From Planctomycetaceae bacterium (GTDB lineage Bacteria > Planctomycetota > Planctomycetia > Pirellulales > Pirellulaceae): a stretch of 64,000 nt of DNA. Made by a program: the position numbers and the translations under genes. The stretch spans positions 1 to 64,000 of the forward strand of contig JAIYDN010000059.1 of the NCBI GenBank assembly GCA_027487485.1, in the 5' to 3' direction. This document shows, in pieces, positions 37,237 through 46,608 of the stretch. Every line of letters begins with the position of its first letter. Position 1 is the stretch's first letter. Below the pieces are notes generated by a model. That model was given only the letters and a program-made list of their open reading frames with translations. It ran no database searches and was not told where the DNA came from.

Positions 37237-37303
37237 GTAAGGTATAAGGTGTAAGGTATAAGCGGAAAAGTGTAAGGCTTACACCTTACACCTTATACCT
37301 TAC
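37237..37303. repeat. 21-bp-stem inverted repeat built of GGTGTAAGGTATAA units
   Basis: Arms 37237-37257 and 37283-37303 are perfectly complementary around a 25-bp loop. The left arm belongs to a short direct repeat of AGGTGTAAGGTATA. It starts 8 bp after the VWA gene's stop and ends 42 bp before the next gene, so it may work as a partial terminator or mRNA stabiliser between them. Confidence 0.75.
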
Positions 37304-37344
37304 CTCTACTGCTTATCAAGATTTTTGATTATTGGATTGATGCT

Positions 37345-40300
37345 ATGATGAAGTGCTATGAAATGAAATTGTCTCTATTGCTTTTGGCTTGCTTATGTCT
37401 CATTGGCTATGGACAAGATCCGAATCCGAACACGTCGCTTCCTTCGGAATCGCAAGACGTTCCTACGATTATCGTAACACCTGCTCGGCCCAAGCCGCTG
37501 GCATTTCTGTATGCTGCAAACGCTAGAGCGGATGTGCGTATCAGTCTCAAGGAAATCCAACAAACAATTCAAGTCCGGATTCAAGTCGTTCAAGGGGATA
37601 ATCTGAAAGGAGAAACCATCAGCCTTGGCTTGGGCGGGGCCGGTGAAGTGATCGAAGTTCAGAGTGACGCCATCGCGTCTTGGTCCGTTCGCACCGCAAC
37701 GCCTCTACGATTTCTTGATCTGCAACTCAAACCAACGAGCGGCGAAAAGAGCGATGAAGCTAAGGCGTCCGAGATAACCGCTTCGATCCGAATTCGAAGT
37801 GAACATCAAGCACTACCTGCAAAAGTGGAACTCGCTCATCTGATGCCGGGTAAGGCACTTGGGTTCGATTCACGATTGGAGATCCACTACACAGAGGGTG
37901 TTGCTGGTAAAATTGTAGCGGCCGAGGGTTTTGCACCTCTTGCTGCAACCCCACCCCTAGAACAACTACAAACCGCAACCGGTGGGCGACTGGAGCTTTC
38001 GATCGATCGAAGCAGTGCGTTGCCCCCTGCCGTTGAGATTCTCGATACATCCCTGGTTGGCCAGCTTCATCCTGACGGCAAGTCCATGGGCTTTCAACTG
38101 CAAGGCAAGGCCAACGTAAGCGTGGCTGGCACTCGCGTTCGCGCGTTATCGGGCGCGGCGGCCATCAGTGTACTACCAACCAGTGCAGACTATCGCCTGG
38201 AATTGTTGAACTCCGAATTTGGCCCTGTTTACGAATTGGTCTTTCCAAAAACGGGAAGCTTTCCATTGAACTTGGACTTCGTAGCGGCGATCAATTCCAC
38301 GGCCGCACCATGGCAAGGCTTAAACTTTGCTGTCGCTGGGGGGGCCGTAGTTCCCATTCGCTTGATTGGCTTAGAAGCCGATATCGAATTCGCTCGGGAT
38401 CAGCAAGGAGTCGTTCCATTGTTGATCGAAAAGAATTGGCAAGGCTTCCTACCTGCTACAGGGCAGGTCAACTTGCGGTGGCAGAATGCTCGTAGTACCG
38501 CCGAAAGCAAGTCTTTCTTCACGACGAGCTCGACGATCGAAACATCGGTCGGCCCTGGCTTGCTTCGCCAAGACCACCGAATCACTTATCAATTGTTGCA
38601 AGGGCAATTGAAATCATTGACGATCCAAATGATCGGTCCAGGGGAGATATTGAGTGTCGAAGGGGACAAGCTAGTTGCATGGAAAGTGACTGGCGAGGGT
38701 AACGACCGACAACTCGATATCTCTCTCAATCAAGCCATCACAAGCAACAGCCAAATTACTGTTCACAGCCAAACACCCTTGGGATCGTTTCCTGTGCGGG
38801 TCGAAGGACTTAGTCTTAAGCCGCTTGGGGCCGTTCGGAGTTCAGGCTACCTGCGGATCTCCAATTCGGGATCTGTAAGTGTGGAGCCAACAGGGATTCG
38901 CGGCTTGAGCCAACTGGCACCCGAACAATTTCCAGGTGATGCGATTCCATCGCGGCAACTGTTTGTTTATCGCTATCCTTCCGCCGATTACGGTTTCACG
39001 GTTGCTGCCGATCGTGTGCAACCGGAAGTGAGCGTTTCACAACTCGTCCTATACCAATTGTCAGAGACCGATCGAGTCATCACCGCCGACATCGAATTGG
39101 ATGTGCGCGAGGCGGCGATTCGGGACTGGAACGTTACGCTGCCAGAGGACTACTCGGTCGTCTCGGTTGTCGGTGCCAACGTCGCAGACTATGTTGCCTC
39201 TGTCGAAGCAAACAACGGCGGTCGCAACTTGAAGATACTCTTCAATCAAGATGTTTTGGGAAGGCAGCTGGTTGGGGTGCGATTGGAGAAGAACGAGGTG
39301 GCTTCGACCGGCCCGTGGATCCTGTCACCCATTCTTTATCCCGAAGCCAAGGCAGTGCGCGGCGATATAGGCGTGGTGGTGGCACCTGGCTTCCGCGCAA
39401 CCGTTGGGACCAGCGAACTACTGGTAGAAAAACCGTTGTCCTACTTTCCGCGACCTGTTCCCAATCTTCAGCAGGCGTTTCGCATCCGCGAACCCGGTTG
39501 GAAAGCGACACTGCAAATCGAGCAATTAGAACGCAGCATTCAATCCGATGTGTTCCATTTGGTATCGCTAAGTCAAGGCGTTGTGTATGGCAGTGCCTTG
39601 ATCAACTATACGGTCACCGGTGCTCCGGTTGCTGAATTACAACTCAAGGTTCCAGCCTCTTTGGCGAACGTCACCGTCGATGGGCAGGATCTGCGCACTT
39701 GGCGGCGCGATGGGGAGACGCTAATCGTATCGCTGCAGCAGCCAATCTTAGGGGCGTATACCTTGCTGGTTACGTTTGAAGAAAAGCCGAACGTCGCCGA
39801 TGGATCATTCCAAGCGGGGTTAATTACGCCGCTTGGTGTGCAAGGTGATCGCGGCTATATCGAAGTGGTCAGCCCCGTTCAAGTCGAAATGGAATCGCTG
39901 TTGGTTTCGAGCGAGCTGCTAGTGCTTGACCCTTTGGAACTGCCAGCCGAGTTTCGATTACTAAGCACTGCACCGGTGTTGGGGACTTGGCAGTACACGC
40001 AACGCCCCTTTGATTTGCGATTGAAGGTCAATTGGTTCGACCCTGGGACAACCGCGTCGCAGATCGTCGAATTCTCCGAGGCCAATAGTCGTGTTTCACA
40101 AGATGGCGAATTGGTCACCGATCTGTTGTACTACGTGAAATCACGGGGCCAAAGAACACTACGATTGCAATTGCCAAGCGAGCCTGTTCGATTGTGGGCG
40201 GTGTCGGTCGATGGACGCCCTGTGACGGCTCGGCAAACAGGCGACGAGACATTGATCCCGCTTCCGGGTGGCGCCGATCCGAACGTGCCGATTGAAGTCA

Positions 40301-43300
40301 GCTTGCGGCTTGGTAAACCGGCCAATGACAAAGACCAAGTCTCATTAACATTGCCCAAAGTGTTTGCACCTGTCCTGAAAACCCAATGGAACTTGCAAGC
40401 CGCCGAAAATCACGTGTTGATTCCAACCGGGGGTTCCGTGGAGCCCACGACACCTGTGGCATGGCCCAACGGATTTGATTGGCTTGCAGGGCGAGGTCTG
40501 ATTCCGTTCATCACGCTGGTGGCGTTAACCGTCATGATGGTCATGGTAAAACTGACCTCGATTCGATTGTTAGCGTTGTCGCTTGGAATCTTCGTGTCTG
40601 CTGCCGCGGCTTGGGATGCATTCCAGCAGATCGCGCCTGTCGCACCGCTTCAGCTTAGCCTTCCCATATTGGCTTCAGGCGAGAGCATCGGGTTGGAGGT
40701 AGATAACATCGCGGCGTGGCGAGCCTACCTGTCACTACCGGGAGCGGCATTGGGGCTTGTCGGCTTCTTGCTCCTACTGCTTGCATGGCGAATTCGCGGG
40801 GTTCGTTTGCGTGGGTTCTTCTTTTGGTTAGCCATTGGGTCGATCTGCGGCGGTGTTTTGCTGCAATACCAAGGAGCCACTTGGTTCTTTGGTTTGCTTT
40901 CGCTTTCGATGCTTATGTTTCAATTGCTACCCACCGTAATCGAGTGGAGCAAGGCAATACGATTCCCCACGGGAGCCACACCCAACCCTACCAACGAACA
41001 AGATTCTTCTGTGGCTAGCAACCAAGGTTCCGTGGTTACGAGCACGGTCATCGCTTTTCTAGTTTGCTGCTTCGTGATGGGGGCATCAAATCGTCTACTG
41101 GCTGCTGAGGAACTTGGAGGCATTCCTTCCGCAAGTTCACTTGTGCAAAAGTGGAATGTTTCGAATCGCGACAAGCGACTCACTGCTTCCGCTGACATCA
41201 CGTTTTCAGGTCTTCCTGGCGATCGATTTGTGCTCCTTCGAGCTCCGGCTGTTTTGACTCAATTCAATGGGCCTGGATTGCGATTGAGCAAAGTCGAACT
41301 GCCCAACGAAGCGGCCAAGTACATCGTTACGATCCCGGCCCTGGAAGAGGATGCATCGGGCCTAGCACCCGATGGTGTTCGCGTCCCTAAGTCTTTCACG
41401 GCCACTTTTCAATTTCAGTTGGAGGCCATTTCAGCCTTGGAGGGTATTCCGATTTTGACTGGCAGCGCCACACTTCAGCAGATCGAACTGATCCACGATG
41501 AAGTGTCATGGGAGGTCGAATGCAAATCGGCGGCTCGAATCGAATCGGAAAAAGTGGATGGTTCGAACGGGTCGACAGCCAAGGTGAATATCCTGCTTGG
41601 TCCTGGCCCAGCAACCATTCTGATGCGACCTCAGTCTAGGGATCTCGCAATGGAAGCGACTCAGTTCTTTGTGGAGGGGATGGGCCTGTACACTCCGGGG
41701 CCAGGTGTGATCGACGGCAAGCATCGTTTTAAGATTCGAACATCGCAAGGTCGAGTCCGTCAATTGGGGATCATCGTGCCTTCAGGCTTAACCGTCAGTT
41801 CGGTCGAGGGGCCAGTAAGTACGTGGCAATTTGATGCCGACCAAAGTCGTTTGCAGCTATCGATCGATTCAGCGGCCCCGCCTGAGTTCACGGTGACCGT
41901 TGAAACGCAGCGTAGTATTGATACCCTTCCCACGAGCGTTCAGTTGTCGCCACTTCGAGTCGAAAAGGCAGATGGCGAAGTTGGATTGATCGCGCTCGCT
42001 TTTGGTACGGAAGCCCAGCCAGAGGATGTGCAGGCTGAATCCTTTTCCATGGTTAACCTGGGGGACTTTGATGCGAGCATGATCACTAATGCGCAAACAA
42101 CGCTGCATCGCGTTTATCGTTATGGAGCCGAGTCCGGTAGCTTGTCGGTGCAAGTTGCTCCGGTTGCGCCCGAGGTGCGAGTCGGCAGCAAGCAAGTGTT
42201 GTCGCTGGGTGATGAACGCGTGGTCCTAAGCGTCAATTTTGTCGCGGAGATCACTCGGACTGGCTTGTTCCAACTCAGTTTCCCACTGCCAACAGGACTG
42301 GAAGTGGAATCGCTGACGGGTGAATCGCTGCACCATTGGTCTGAGCTAACGGACCAAGGGAAGCGACAGATCGTTTTGCACTTGAAGGGAAAAACGATGG
42401 GCAATCAGTCGTTCGCTTTGACATTGGCGGGATCCGTGCCCAACGAGACCACCGAGTGGGCGATCCCACGTTTTAACCTAAACGAATCAACGCGTCAGTC
42501 GGGCGAACTGGTGGTGCAGCCAATCACAGGCATTCGGCTTCGAACCATGGCTCGTCAAAATGTATCGGAAGCAGACCCACGATCGTTAGGCGCTCAAGGG
42601 CAGGGGGCACTTGCCTTCCGATTGTTACAACGCGACTGGAGCCTTCAATTGGGTATCGAAAAACTGGACCCATGGGTCACCGGCCAAGTTCTGCACGATG
42701 TTACCTTGCGCGAGGGGCAAACGCGATCCACCTTGTTCGCCGATTTCAATGTTCAGAATGCCGCCATCCGAACTCTGTCCATCAAGTTACCTGCCATGGG
42801 CGAGGATGAGCTCAAGACCGTGCGAGCGAACGGCGAAACCGTCAGCGACTTCATCCGCTCGGCACAGGACGATCGCCTTTGGGAGTTGCGATTCAAACGA
42901 CGAGTCATCGGGCCCGTGCAATTTCAAATTGAATACGAGCGACGAGGCGAACGCGCTGGCGATACCGAGTCGCTTCAGCAGATCGAGTTTTCCGAAGCAA
43001 GACAAGTGGGATACTACTACTCCGTACGAGCGGGCGGTCGTTTGGAGATTGAACCTGGTACCTTGACTCAAGGTTGGCAACGAAGCGACTGGAGCACCGT
43101 CCCGCAACCGCTGCGCGAGGCAGGCAATCGCAGTGCGCCCGCACTGGCTCTTCGAGCGATGGCTCCATCCACGCCCTTGAGCTTGCGTGTCATTCGCCAT
43201 TCCTTGGCGGATGCATTGAAGCTGCGCGTTTCGTCAGGAACATTGACAACCGTATTGTCACCAACTGGCGACCAGCTTACGGCCGTCGAGGTAACGATGG

Positions 43301-44322
43301 AGGTGATTCAGCGCAGCAGCTTAAGCGTCCAGTTACCTGCGGGCAGCGAGTTGTTCAGTATTTTTGTGAATGGCGAAAGTGTCCGTTCCATTCGACAAAA
43401 AGACAGCAACGACACGTGGCAGTTTTACATCTTGCCTGGCATTGATGACAGAACCGCGCAAGTCCGATTTGTCTACTCATTGACCGGAGACGGATTGAAG
43501 AAGCTTCAACTGGTTAGCCCTCAGCTGAATGTTCCGCTGGAAAAAATTCAGTGGAATGTGATTGCTCCCAGTGGCTTTCACTTGATCGATAACGAAGGCA
43601 ATTTGGAGCTCGTTGGTCAAGCAACTCGAGCGACTTACGATCGCAAGTCGTATCTGTCGAACGTTCAGGGCAAGCGTCAGGACCAAGCTCAGCAGGCTTC
43701 TAAGTTACTGGAGCAAGCCAATCAATTGCTGCAAACCGGGGAGCAGTCGAAGGCTCAATGGGCATTCAACAATGTGGCGAATCGGTATGCACTGGATGCT
43801 GCTTCGAACGAAGATGCTCGAGTCCAGCTGGAGAACTTGCAAACCCAACAAGCGATTCTTGGCTTGAACACTCGTCGGCAACGGTTGTTCTTGGACAACA
43901 ATCGCGGTGGGGACACGATGGCAGACAACGAACAACTGCGACAAGCAGCATCCATCAATCCTATTCTGCAGCAAGAGCAGCTTAATTACCGTCCTCAGGA
44001 GATGAGCCAGTTGTTGGCAGGTAACAGCAAAGCAGATAATGCCAACTTGCAGCAAATTGCGGGTCGTTTGGTTCAACACCAACGCACGACCGAACCGGCT
44101 CCTCAAGCGATCATCATCAGCTTACCTGAGGAAGGGAACATTTACAGCTTTCGACGCAGTGTGCAGGTGGCGGAGAACGCACCGCTGGAGCTGGAGCTGG
44201 AGTTCAACTCGCAATACAAGCTACGTGGTTGGCAATGGGCGATGTTGATTGGTTTGGTTGTGGTGATGTCGGCTTGTTTGGTTTGGAGCAAGCAAGGCCT
44301 TGGACCAGAAAAACGAGGATGA
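37345..44322 (+). CDS. 2325-residue membrane-anchored exported protein of unknown function
   Basis: I do not recognise a named family. The N-terminus is a signal peptide (SLLLLACLCLIGYG); the ATG at 37363 is a likely alternative start. Residues 30-1055 are beta-rich with repeated RISL/VQVRI-type strands. Around 1058-1200 several membrane spans cluster (LIPFITLVALTVMMVMV, ALGLVGFLLLLLAW, FFFWLAIGSICGGVLL, WFFGLLSLSMLMF), with one more near 1240 (TVIAFLVCCFVMGA). A second beta-rich half of similar style follows, then a Gln-rich helical stretch at about 2110-2240 and a final span before a short basic tail (GLVVVMSACLVW). Third in the sigma/VWA unit, so possibly a surface scaffold or sensor controlled with them. 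Confidence 0.7.
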   Translation: MMKCYEMKLSLLLLACLCLIGYGQDPNPNTSLPSESQDVPTIIVTPARPKPLAFLYAANARADVRISLKEIQQTIQVRIQVVQGDNLKGETISLGLGGAGEVIEVQSDAIASWSVRTATPLRFLDLQLKPTSGEKSDEAKASEITASIRIRSEHQALPAKVELAHLMPGKALGFDSRLEIHYTEGVAGKIVAAEGFAPLAATPPLEQLQTATGGRLELSIDRSSALPPAVEILDTSLVGQLHPDGKSMGFQLQGKANVSVAGTRVRALSGAAAISVLPTSADYRLELLNSEFGPVYELVFPKTGSFPLNLDFVAAINSTAAPWQGLNFAVAGGAVVPIRLIGLEADIEFARDQQGVVPLLIEKNWQGFLPATGQVNLRWQNARSTAESKSFFTTSSTIETSVGPGLLRQDHRITYQLLQGQLKSLTIQMIGPGEILSVEGDKLVAWKVTGEGNDRQLDISLNQAITSNSQITVHSQTPLGSFPVRVEGLSLKPLGAVRSSGYLRISNSGSVSVEPTGIRGLSQLAPEQFPGDAIPSRQLFVYRYPSADYGFTVAADRVQPEVSVSQLVLYQLSETDRVITADIELDVREAAIRDWNVTLPEDYSVVSVVGANVADYVASVEANNGGRNLKILFNQDVLGRQLVGVRLEKNEVASTGPWILSPILYPEAKAVRGDIGVVVAPGFRATVGTSELLVEKPLSYFPRPVPNLQQAFRIREPGWKATLQIEQLERSIQSDVFHLVSLSQGVVYGSALINYTVTGAPVAELQLKVPASLANVTVDGQDLRTWRRDGETLIVSLQQPILGAYTLLVTFEEKPNVADGSFQAGLITPLGVQGDRGYIEVVSPVQVEMESLLVSSELLVLDPLELPAEFRLLSTAPVLGTWQYTQRPFDLRLKVNWFDPGTTASQIVEFSEANSRVSQDGELVTDLLYYVKSRGQRTLRLQLPSEPVRLWAVSVDGRPVTARQTGDETLIPLPGGADPNVPIEVSLRLGKPANDKDQVSLTLPKVFAPVLKTQWNLQAAENHVLIPTGGSVEPTTPVAWPNGFDWLAGRGLIPFITLVALTVMMVMVKLTSIRLLALSLGIFVSAAAAWDAFQQIAPVAPLQLSLPILASGESIGLEVDNIAAWRAYLSLPGAALGLVGFLLLLLAWRIRGVRLRGFFFWLAIGSICGGVLLQYQGATWFFGLLSLSMLMFQLLPTVIEWSKAIRFPTGATPNPTNEQDSSVASNQGSVVTSTVIAFLVCCFVMGASNRLLAAEELGGIPSASSLVQKWNVSNRDKRLTASADITFSGLPGDRFVLLRAPAVLTQFNGPGLRLSKVELPNEAAKYIVTIPALEEDASGLAPDGVRVPKSFTATFQFQLEAISALEGIPILTGSATLQQIELIHDEVSWEVECKSAARIESEKVDGSNGSTAKVNILLGPGPATILMRPQSRDLAMEATQFFVEGMGLYTPGPGVIDGKHRFKIRTSQGRVRQLGIIVPSGLTVSSVEGPVSTWQFDADQSRLQLSIDSAAPPEFTVTVETQRSIDTLPTSVQLSPLRVEKADGEVGLIALAFGTEAQPEDVQAESFSMVNLGDFDASMITNAQTTLHRVYRYGAESGSLSVQVAPVAPEVRVGSKQVLSLGDERVVLSVNFVAEITRTGLFQLSFPLPTGLEVESLTGESLHHWSELTDQGKRQIVLHLKGKTMGNQSFALTLAGSVPNETTEWAIPRFNLNESTRQSGELVVQPITGIRLRTMARQNVSEADPRSLGAQGQGALAFRLLQRDWSLQLGIEKLDPWVTGQVLHDVTLREGQTRSTLFADFNVQNAAIRTLSIKLPAMGEDELKTVRANGETVSDFIRSAQDDRLWELRFKRRVIGPVQFQIEYERRGERAGDTESLQQIEFSEARQVGYYYSVRAGGRLEIEPGTLTQGWQRSDWSTVPQPLREAGNRSAPALALRAMAPSTPLSLRVIRHSLADALKLRVSSGTLTTVLSPTGDQLTAVEVTMEVIQRSSLSVQLPAGSELFSIFVNGESVRSIRQKDSNDTWQFYILPGIDDRTAQVRFVYSLTGDGLKKLQLVSPQLNVPLEKIQWNVIAPSGFHLIDNEGNLELVGQATRATYDRKSYLSNVQGKRQDQAQQASKLLEQANQLLQTGEQSKAQWAFNNVANRYALDAASNEDARVQLENLQTQQAILGLNTRRQRLFLDNNRGGDTMADNEQLRQAASINPILQQEQLNYRPQEMSQLLAGNSKADNANLQQIAGRLVQHQRTTEPAPQAIIISLPEEGNIYSFRRSVQVAENAPLELELEFNSQYKLRGWQWAMLIGLVVVMSACLVWSKQGLGPEKRG

Positions 44323-44348
44323 TCCCCAACCATTTTGATAACCAATCT

Positions 44349-44374
44349 TAGCCGTCGGGCGCTAGCCCCGGTTT
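44349..44374. repeat. Single REP arm, family A
   Basis: TAGCCGTCGGGCGCTAGCCC and six further bases repeat the left arm of the element at 44457-44534. It lies 27 bp after the giant gene's stop. The inner GGGCGCTAGCCC is palindromic. Confidence 0.8.
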
Positions 44375-44456
44375 CCGGAAACGCATCGCGTTCCCCCCGC
44401 CCCGCATAGCAATCACCCATCGACTTATTGTTTTCGAAATCAGAATCGTGTTTAAT

Positions 44457-44534
44457 GAGCCGTCGGGCGCTAGCCCCGGTTGCCCATGAACGCTTCGCGT
44501 TTAAAACAAACCGGGGCTAGCGCCCGCCGGCTAA
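44457..44534. repeat. REP/BIME element, family A, left of the Y1 transposase gene
   Basis: Inverted arms GGGCGCTAGCCCCGGTT and AACCGGGGCTAGCGCCC enclose a GAACGCTTCGCGTT core. A near-identical 77-bp copy in the same orientation is found at 45084-45160, so the two bracket the transposase gene. Confidence 0.9.
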
Positions 44535-44584
44535 AACACAAACCGGGCCAAGAGCCCGATGGAACAATTTATGGAGCAAACTCC

Positions 44585-45073
44585 ATGGACAACGATGATG
44601 AACCCGTTGGCTATTTCATCACATGGACCGTTTACGGGACATTCTTGCAAGGCGATACGCGTTGGTGGCGCAAACGAAATGAAGGGGTACTTCCACCACA
44701 GCCACTTCTTGAAAGATGGCATCGCGATCGGCTCAATCACTCTATCGTCTTGTTGAGCCACCAGCATCGTCATTCTGCAAAGCTCGAAATCGAGAAACAT
44801 TGCACCCTTCGAGGCTGGAAACTATGGTTTGCCAACCCTCGTACGAATCACGTTCATGTTGTCGTGACCGCGTCAGGATGCGTTGGAGATAAGGTTCGTG
44901 ATCAACTGAAAGCAAACTGTACGCGTGGAATCCGAGAGACCGACAAAGCTTTTCGAGATCGACCCATTTGGAGCACAAAAGGAGAGGTCCAGTTTCTCGA
45001 AACTGAAGAGGATTTAGAGCTTGCGATTAGGTACGCAAGTGAGGCACAAGATCGTATGGGCGTTGAGTCGTAA
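44585..45073 (+). CDS. REP-associated tyrosine transposase (Y1/HUH, IS200-like), first type
   Basis: 162 residues from the ATG at 44585; upstream in-frame codons run through the REP element and are unlikely to be used. Motifs: YFITWTVYGTFLQGD at the N-terminus, WHRDRLNHSI, the HUH metal site in TNHVHVVVTA, KVRDQLKANCTRGIRE, and a C-terminal Tyr in LAIRYASEAQDR as candidate nucleophile. Short single-domain Y1 transposases like this are domesticated in many bacteria and act on flanking REP palindromes. Here REP family A lies on both sides, 50 bp upstream and 11 bp downstream, and no IS ends are visible. Confidence 0.85.
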   Translation: MDNDDEPVGYFITWTVYGTFLQGDTRWWRKRNEGVLPPQPLLERWHRDRLNHSIVLLSHQHRHSAKLEIEKHCTLRGWKLWFANPRTNHVHVVVTASGCVGDKVRDQLKANCTRGIRETDKAFRDRPIWSTKGEVQFLETEEDLELAIRYASEAQDRMGVES

Positions 45074-45083
45074 CGCGTTCAAT

Positions 45084-45160
45084 TAGCCGGCGGGCGCTAG
45101 CCCCGGTTGACCATGAACGCTTCGCGTTTAAAAAAACCGGGGCTAGCGCCCGCCGGCTAA
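45084..45160. repeat. REP/BIME element, family A, right of the Y1 transposase gene
   Basis: Same arms and GAACGCTTCGCGTT core as 44457-44534, differing at a few bases (AGCCGGC for AGCCGTC, one shorter A-run). It begins 11 bp after the transposase stop. Confidence 0.9.
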
Positions 45161-45207
45161 ATGTAGGCGGGACTCGTGCCCGCTCCTTTGGATCCAGTTC
45201 ATAACTC

Positions 45208-46077
45208 CTATTCCGTCAAAGCATCGCGAAGAAACTTGAGAAGAGACATCGTGTTGGGGTCACCAGGAAGCCCCAGATTGTCATTGATTTGATCGTGATT
45301 AGTGTCTTTGCCTGCAACCAAAGTTGCACGGACTCCGGCTTCGTTCAAAACAGATCCCAGACGTTGAGCTTGAGCATTCGTATCTGCATGGTCTCTTACA
45401 AATAGCAGCATGAACGGGGGAATGCCAATCCCACGCTTCACATGAGTAACAGCCGAAAAATCGATATGCTTCTTCGGGTCGTTTCCAAACTTCTGACGAT
45501 GACCATATTCCGTTGGCAACGGTTGCTTGTGAACCATACATCGGATTTCCGCAACAGTGATCATGGCAGGAATATCGTAGGTGTCGCCGTCAACTGGCAC
45601 ACAACCCTTTAAGATGTCAAAGCCCAACCCTTCTGCTTTCAGATATCGTTCGTCAGTACAAACGAGTGCTGCGAGTTGGGCTCCCGCAGAATGCCCCATG
45701 ACAAAAATACGCTTGGGATCGCCTCCGTACTCTGCAATATGATCGTGTACCCATCGAATCGATTTCGCAATGTCCGCAACGATCGCCTCCATTGCAACGC
45801 TAGGGTATAGTCGATAGTTCGTAGTCACAAATACATAGTTATTGTCCGTAAAAAACTGTGGCTTGTGTTTCACCATCGTTTTATCCCCTCCTTGCCAACC
45901 GCCACCATGTATCCAGAAAACCACAGGAGCATTGGTTGCATTTTTGGGTGAGTGAATATCAAGCACCTGACGCTCGTGAGCTAGATCTGAATAGGGGATG
46001 TCACGGACAACGTTTTGCGCCATGGCAGTGCAGGAAGTGGAAATGGAAATTGCCATCAACATCAGAAAGGTTTTCAT
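45208..46077 (-). CDS. Secreted alpha/beta-hydrolase (carboxylesterase-like)
   Basis: 289 residues. A signal peptide ([13 protein letters not shown]) precedes the hydrolase fold. The oxyanion motif HGGGW (about 56-60), nucleophile motif GHSAGA (about 129-134), and likely catalytic His near the C-terminus (DTNHDQIN) mark a hormone-sensitive-lipase/BD-FAE-type esterase. Such enzymes in Planctomycetes often deacetylate plant or algal polysaccharides; the actual substrate is not visible. Monocistronic, with its promoter in the repeat-rich region 46078-46608. Confidence 0.85.
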   Translation of the reverse strand: MKTFLMLMAISISTSCTAMAQNVVRDIPYSDLAHERQVLDIHSPKNATNAPVVFWIHGGGWQGGDKTMVKHKPQFFTDNNYVFVTTNYRLYPSVAMEAIVADIAKSIRWVHDHIAEYGGDPKRIFVMGHSAGAQLAALVCTDERYLKAEGLGFDILKGCVPVDGDTYDIPAMITVAEIRCMVHKQPLPTEYGHRQKFGNDPKKHIDFSAVTHVKRGIGIPPFMLLFVRDHADTNAQAQRLGSVLNEAGVRATLVAGKDTNHDQINDNLGLPGDPNTMSLLKFLRDALTE

Positions 46078-46269
46078 TGCAATGGGTCTTTACGAGAGAG
46101 TTGAAGGTGCTTGCGTTTTCGAAAGAAGAAAATCGTACCATAAAGCCAACGGATACGTTCTTGATGCTTGTTTTGGCTCTAAACACCTTCGCTTACAACC
46201 ACGGTGCGTTCCAGCAATGGAACCGGTGCGAGTTCGATGCCGAATGCTGTCTGCTGACTATTTGTTATG

Positions 46270-46359
46270 AATGTCGAACATCAAATAAGGAGTGTCGAAT
46301 AACCAAGTGGCACGCAAATTCCTTCGGATTTCGACATTCCTTATTCGATATTCGATATT
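46270..46359. repeat. Imperfect 30-bp inverted repeat
   Basis: Arms 46270-46299 and 46330-46359, both containing a TAAGGAxTGTCGAA core, pair imperfectly around a 30-bp loop. It lies between divergent esterase and cytochrome genes. No coding sequence is visible in 46078-46608. Confidence 0.7.
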
Positions 46360-46393
46360 GAAATTGAGCCCTCAACGACGAAGAAGACGTCAT

Positions 46394-46442
46394 TGGGCTA
46401 GCGCCCACCGGCTAACGAACTGAGGCTAGCGTCTGACGGCGA
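46394..46442. repeat. Decayed REP copy, family A
   Basis: GGGCTAGCGCCCACCGGCTA, then GAGGCTAGCGTCTGACGGC: two diverged arms of the family A repeat found around the transposase 1.3 kb to the left. Confidence 0.7.
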
Positions 46443-46608
46443 AACATAAGCCGGAAGCGAGCTTGAAAAACGAACAGATCTTGTAGCTTTTAACGCTAAC
46501 TCGCTGGATGGATTCCGGTAAACTATAATAGTTGGGCAGGTCGTTACGTCAGAACGAACGGTCTCCCACTCATCCCCACCGATTTGATCCCTCCCAAAAT
46601 CTTGACCC

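Noticed and set aside
44480-44584. N-terminal extension of the first Y1 transposase
   Set aside because: These codons read through the REP element and have no family similarity; the ATG at 44585 starts the conserved region.
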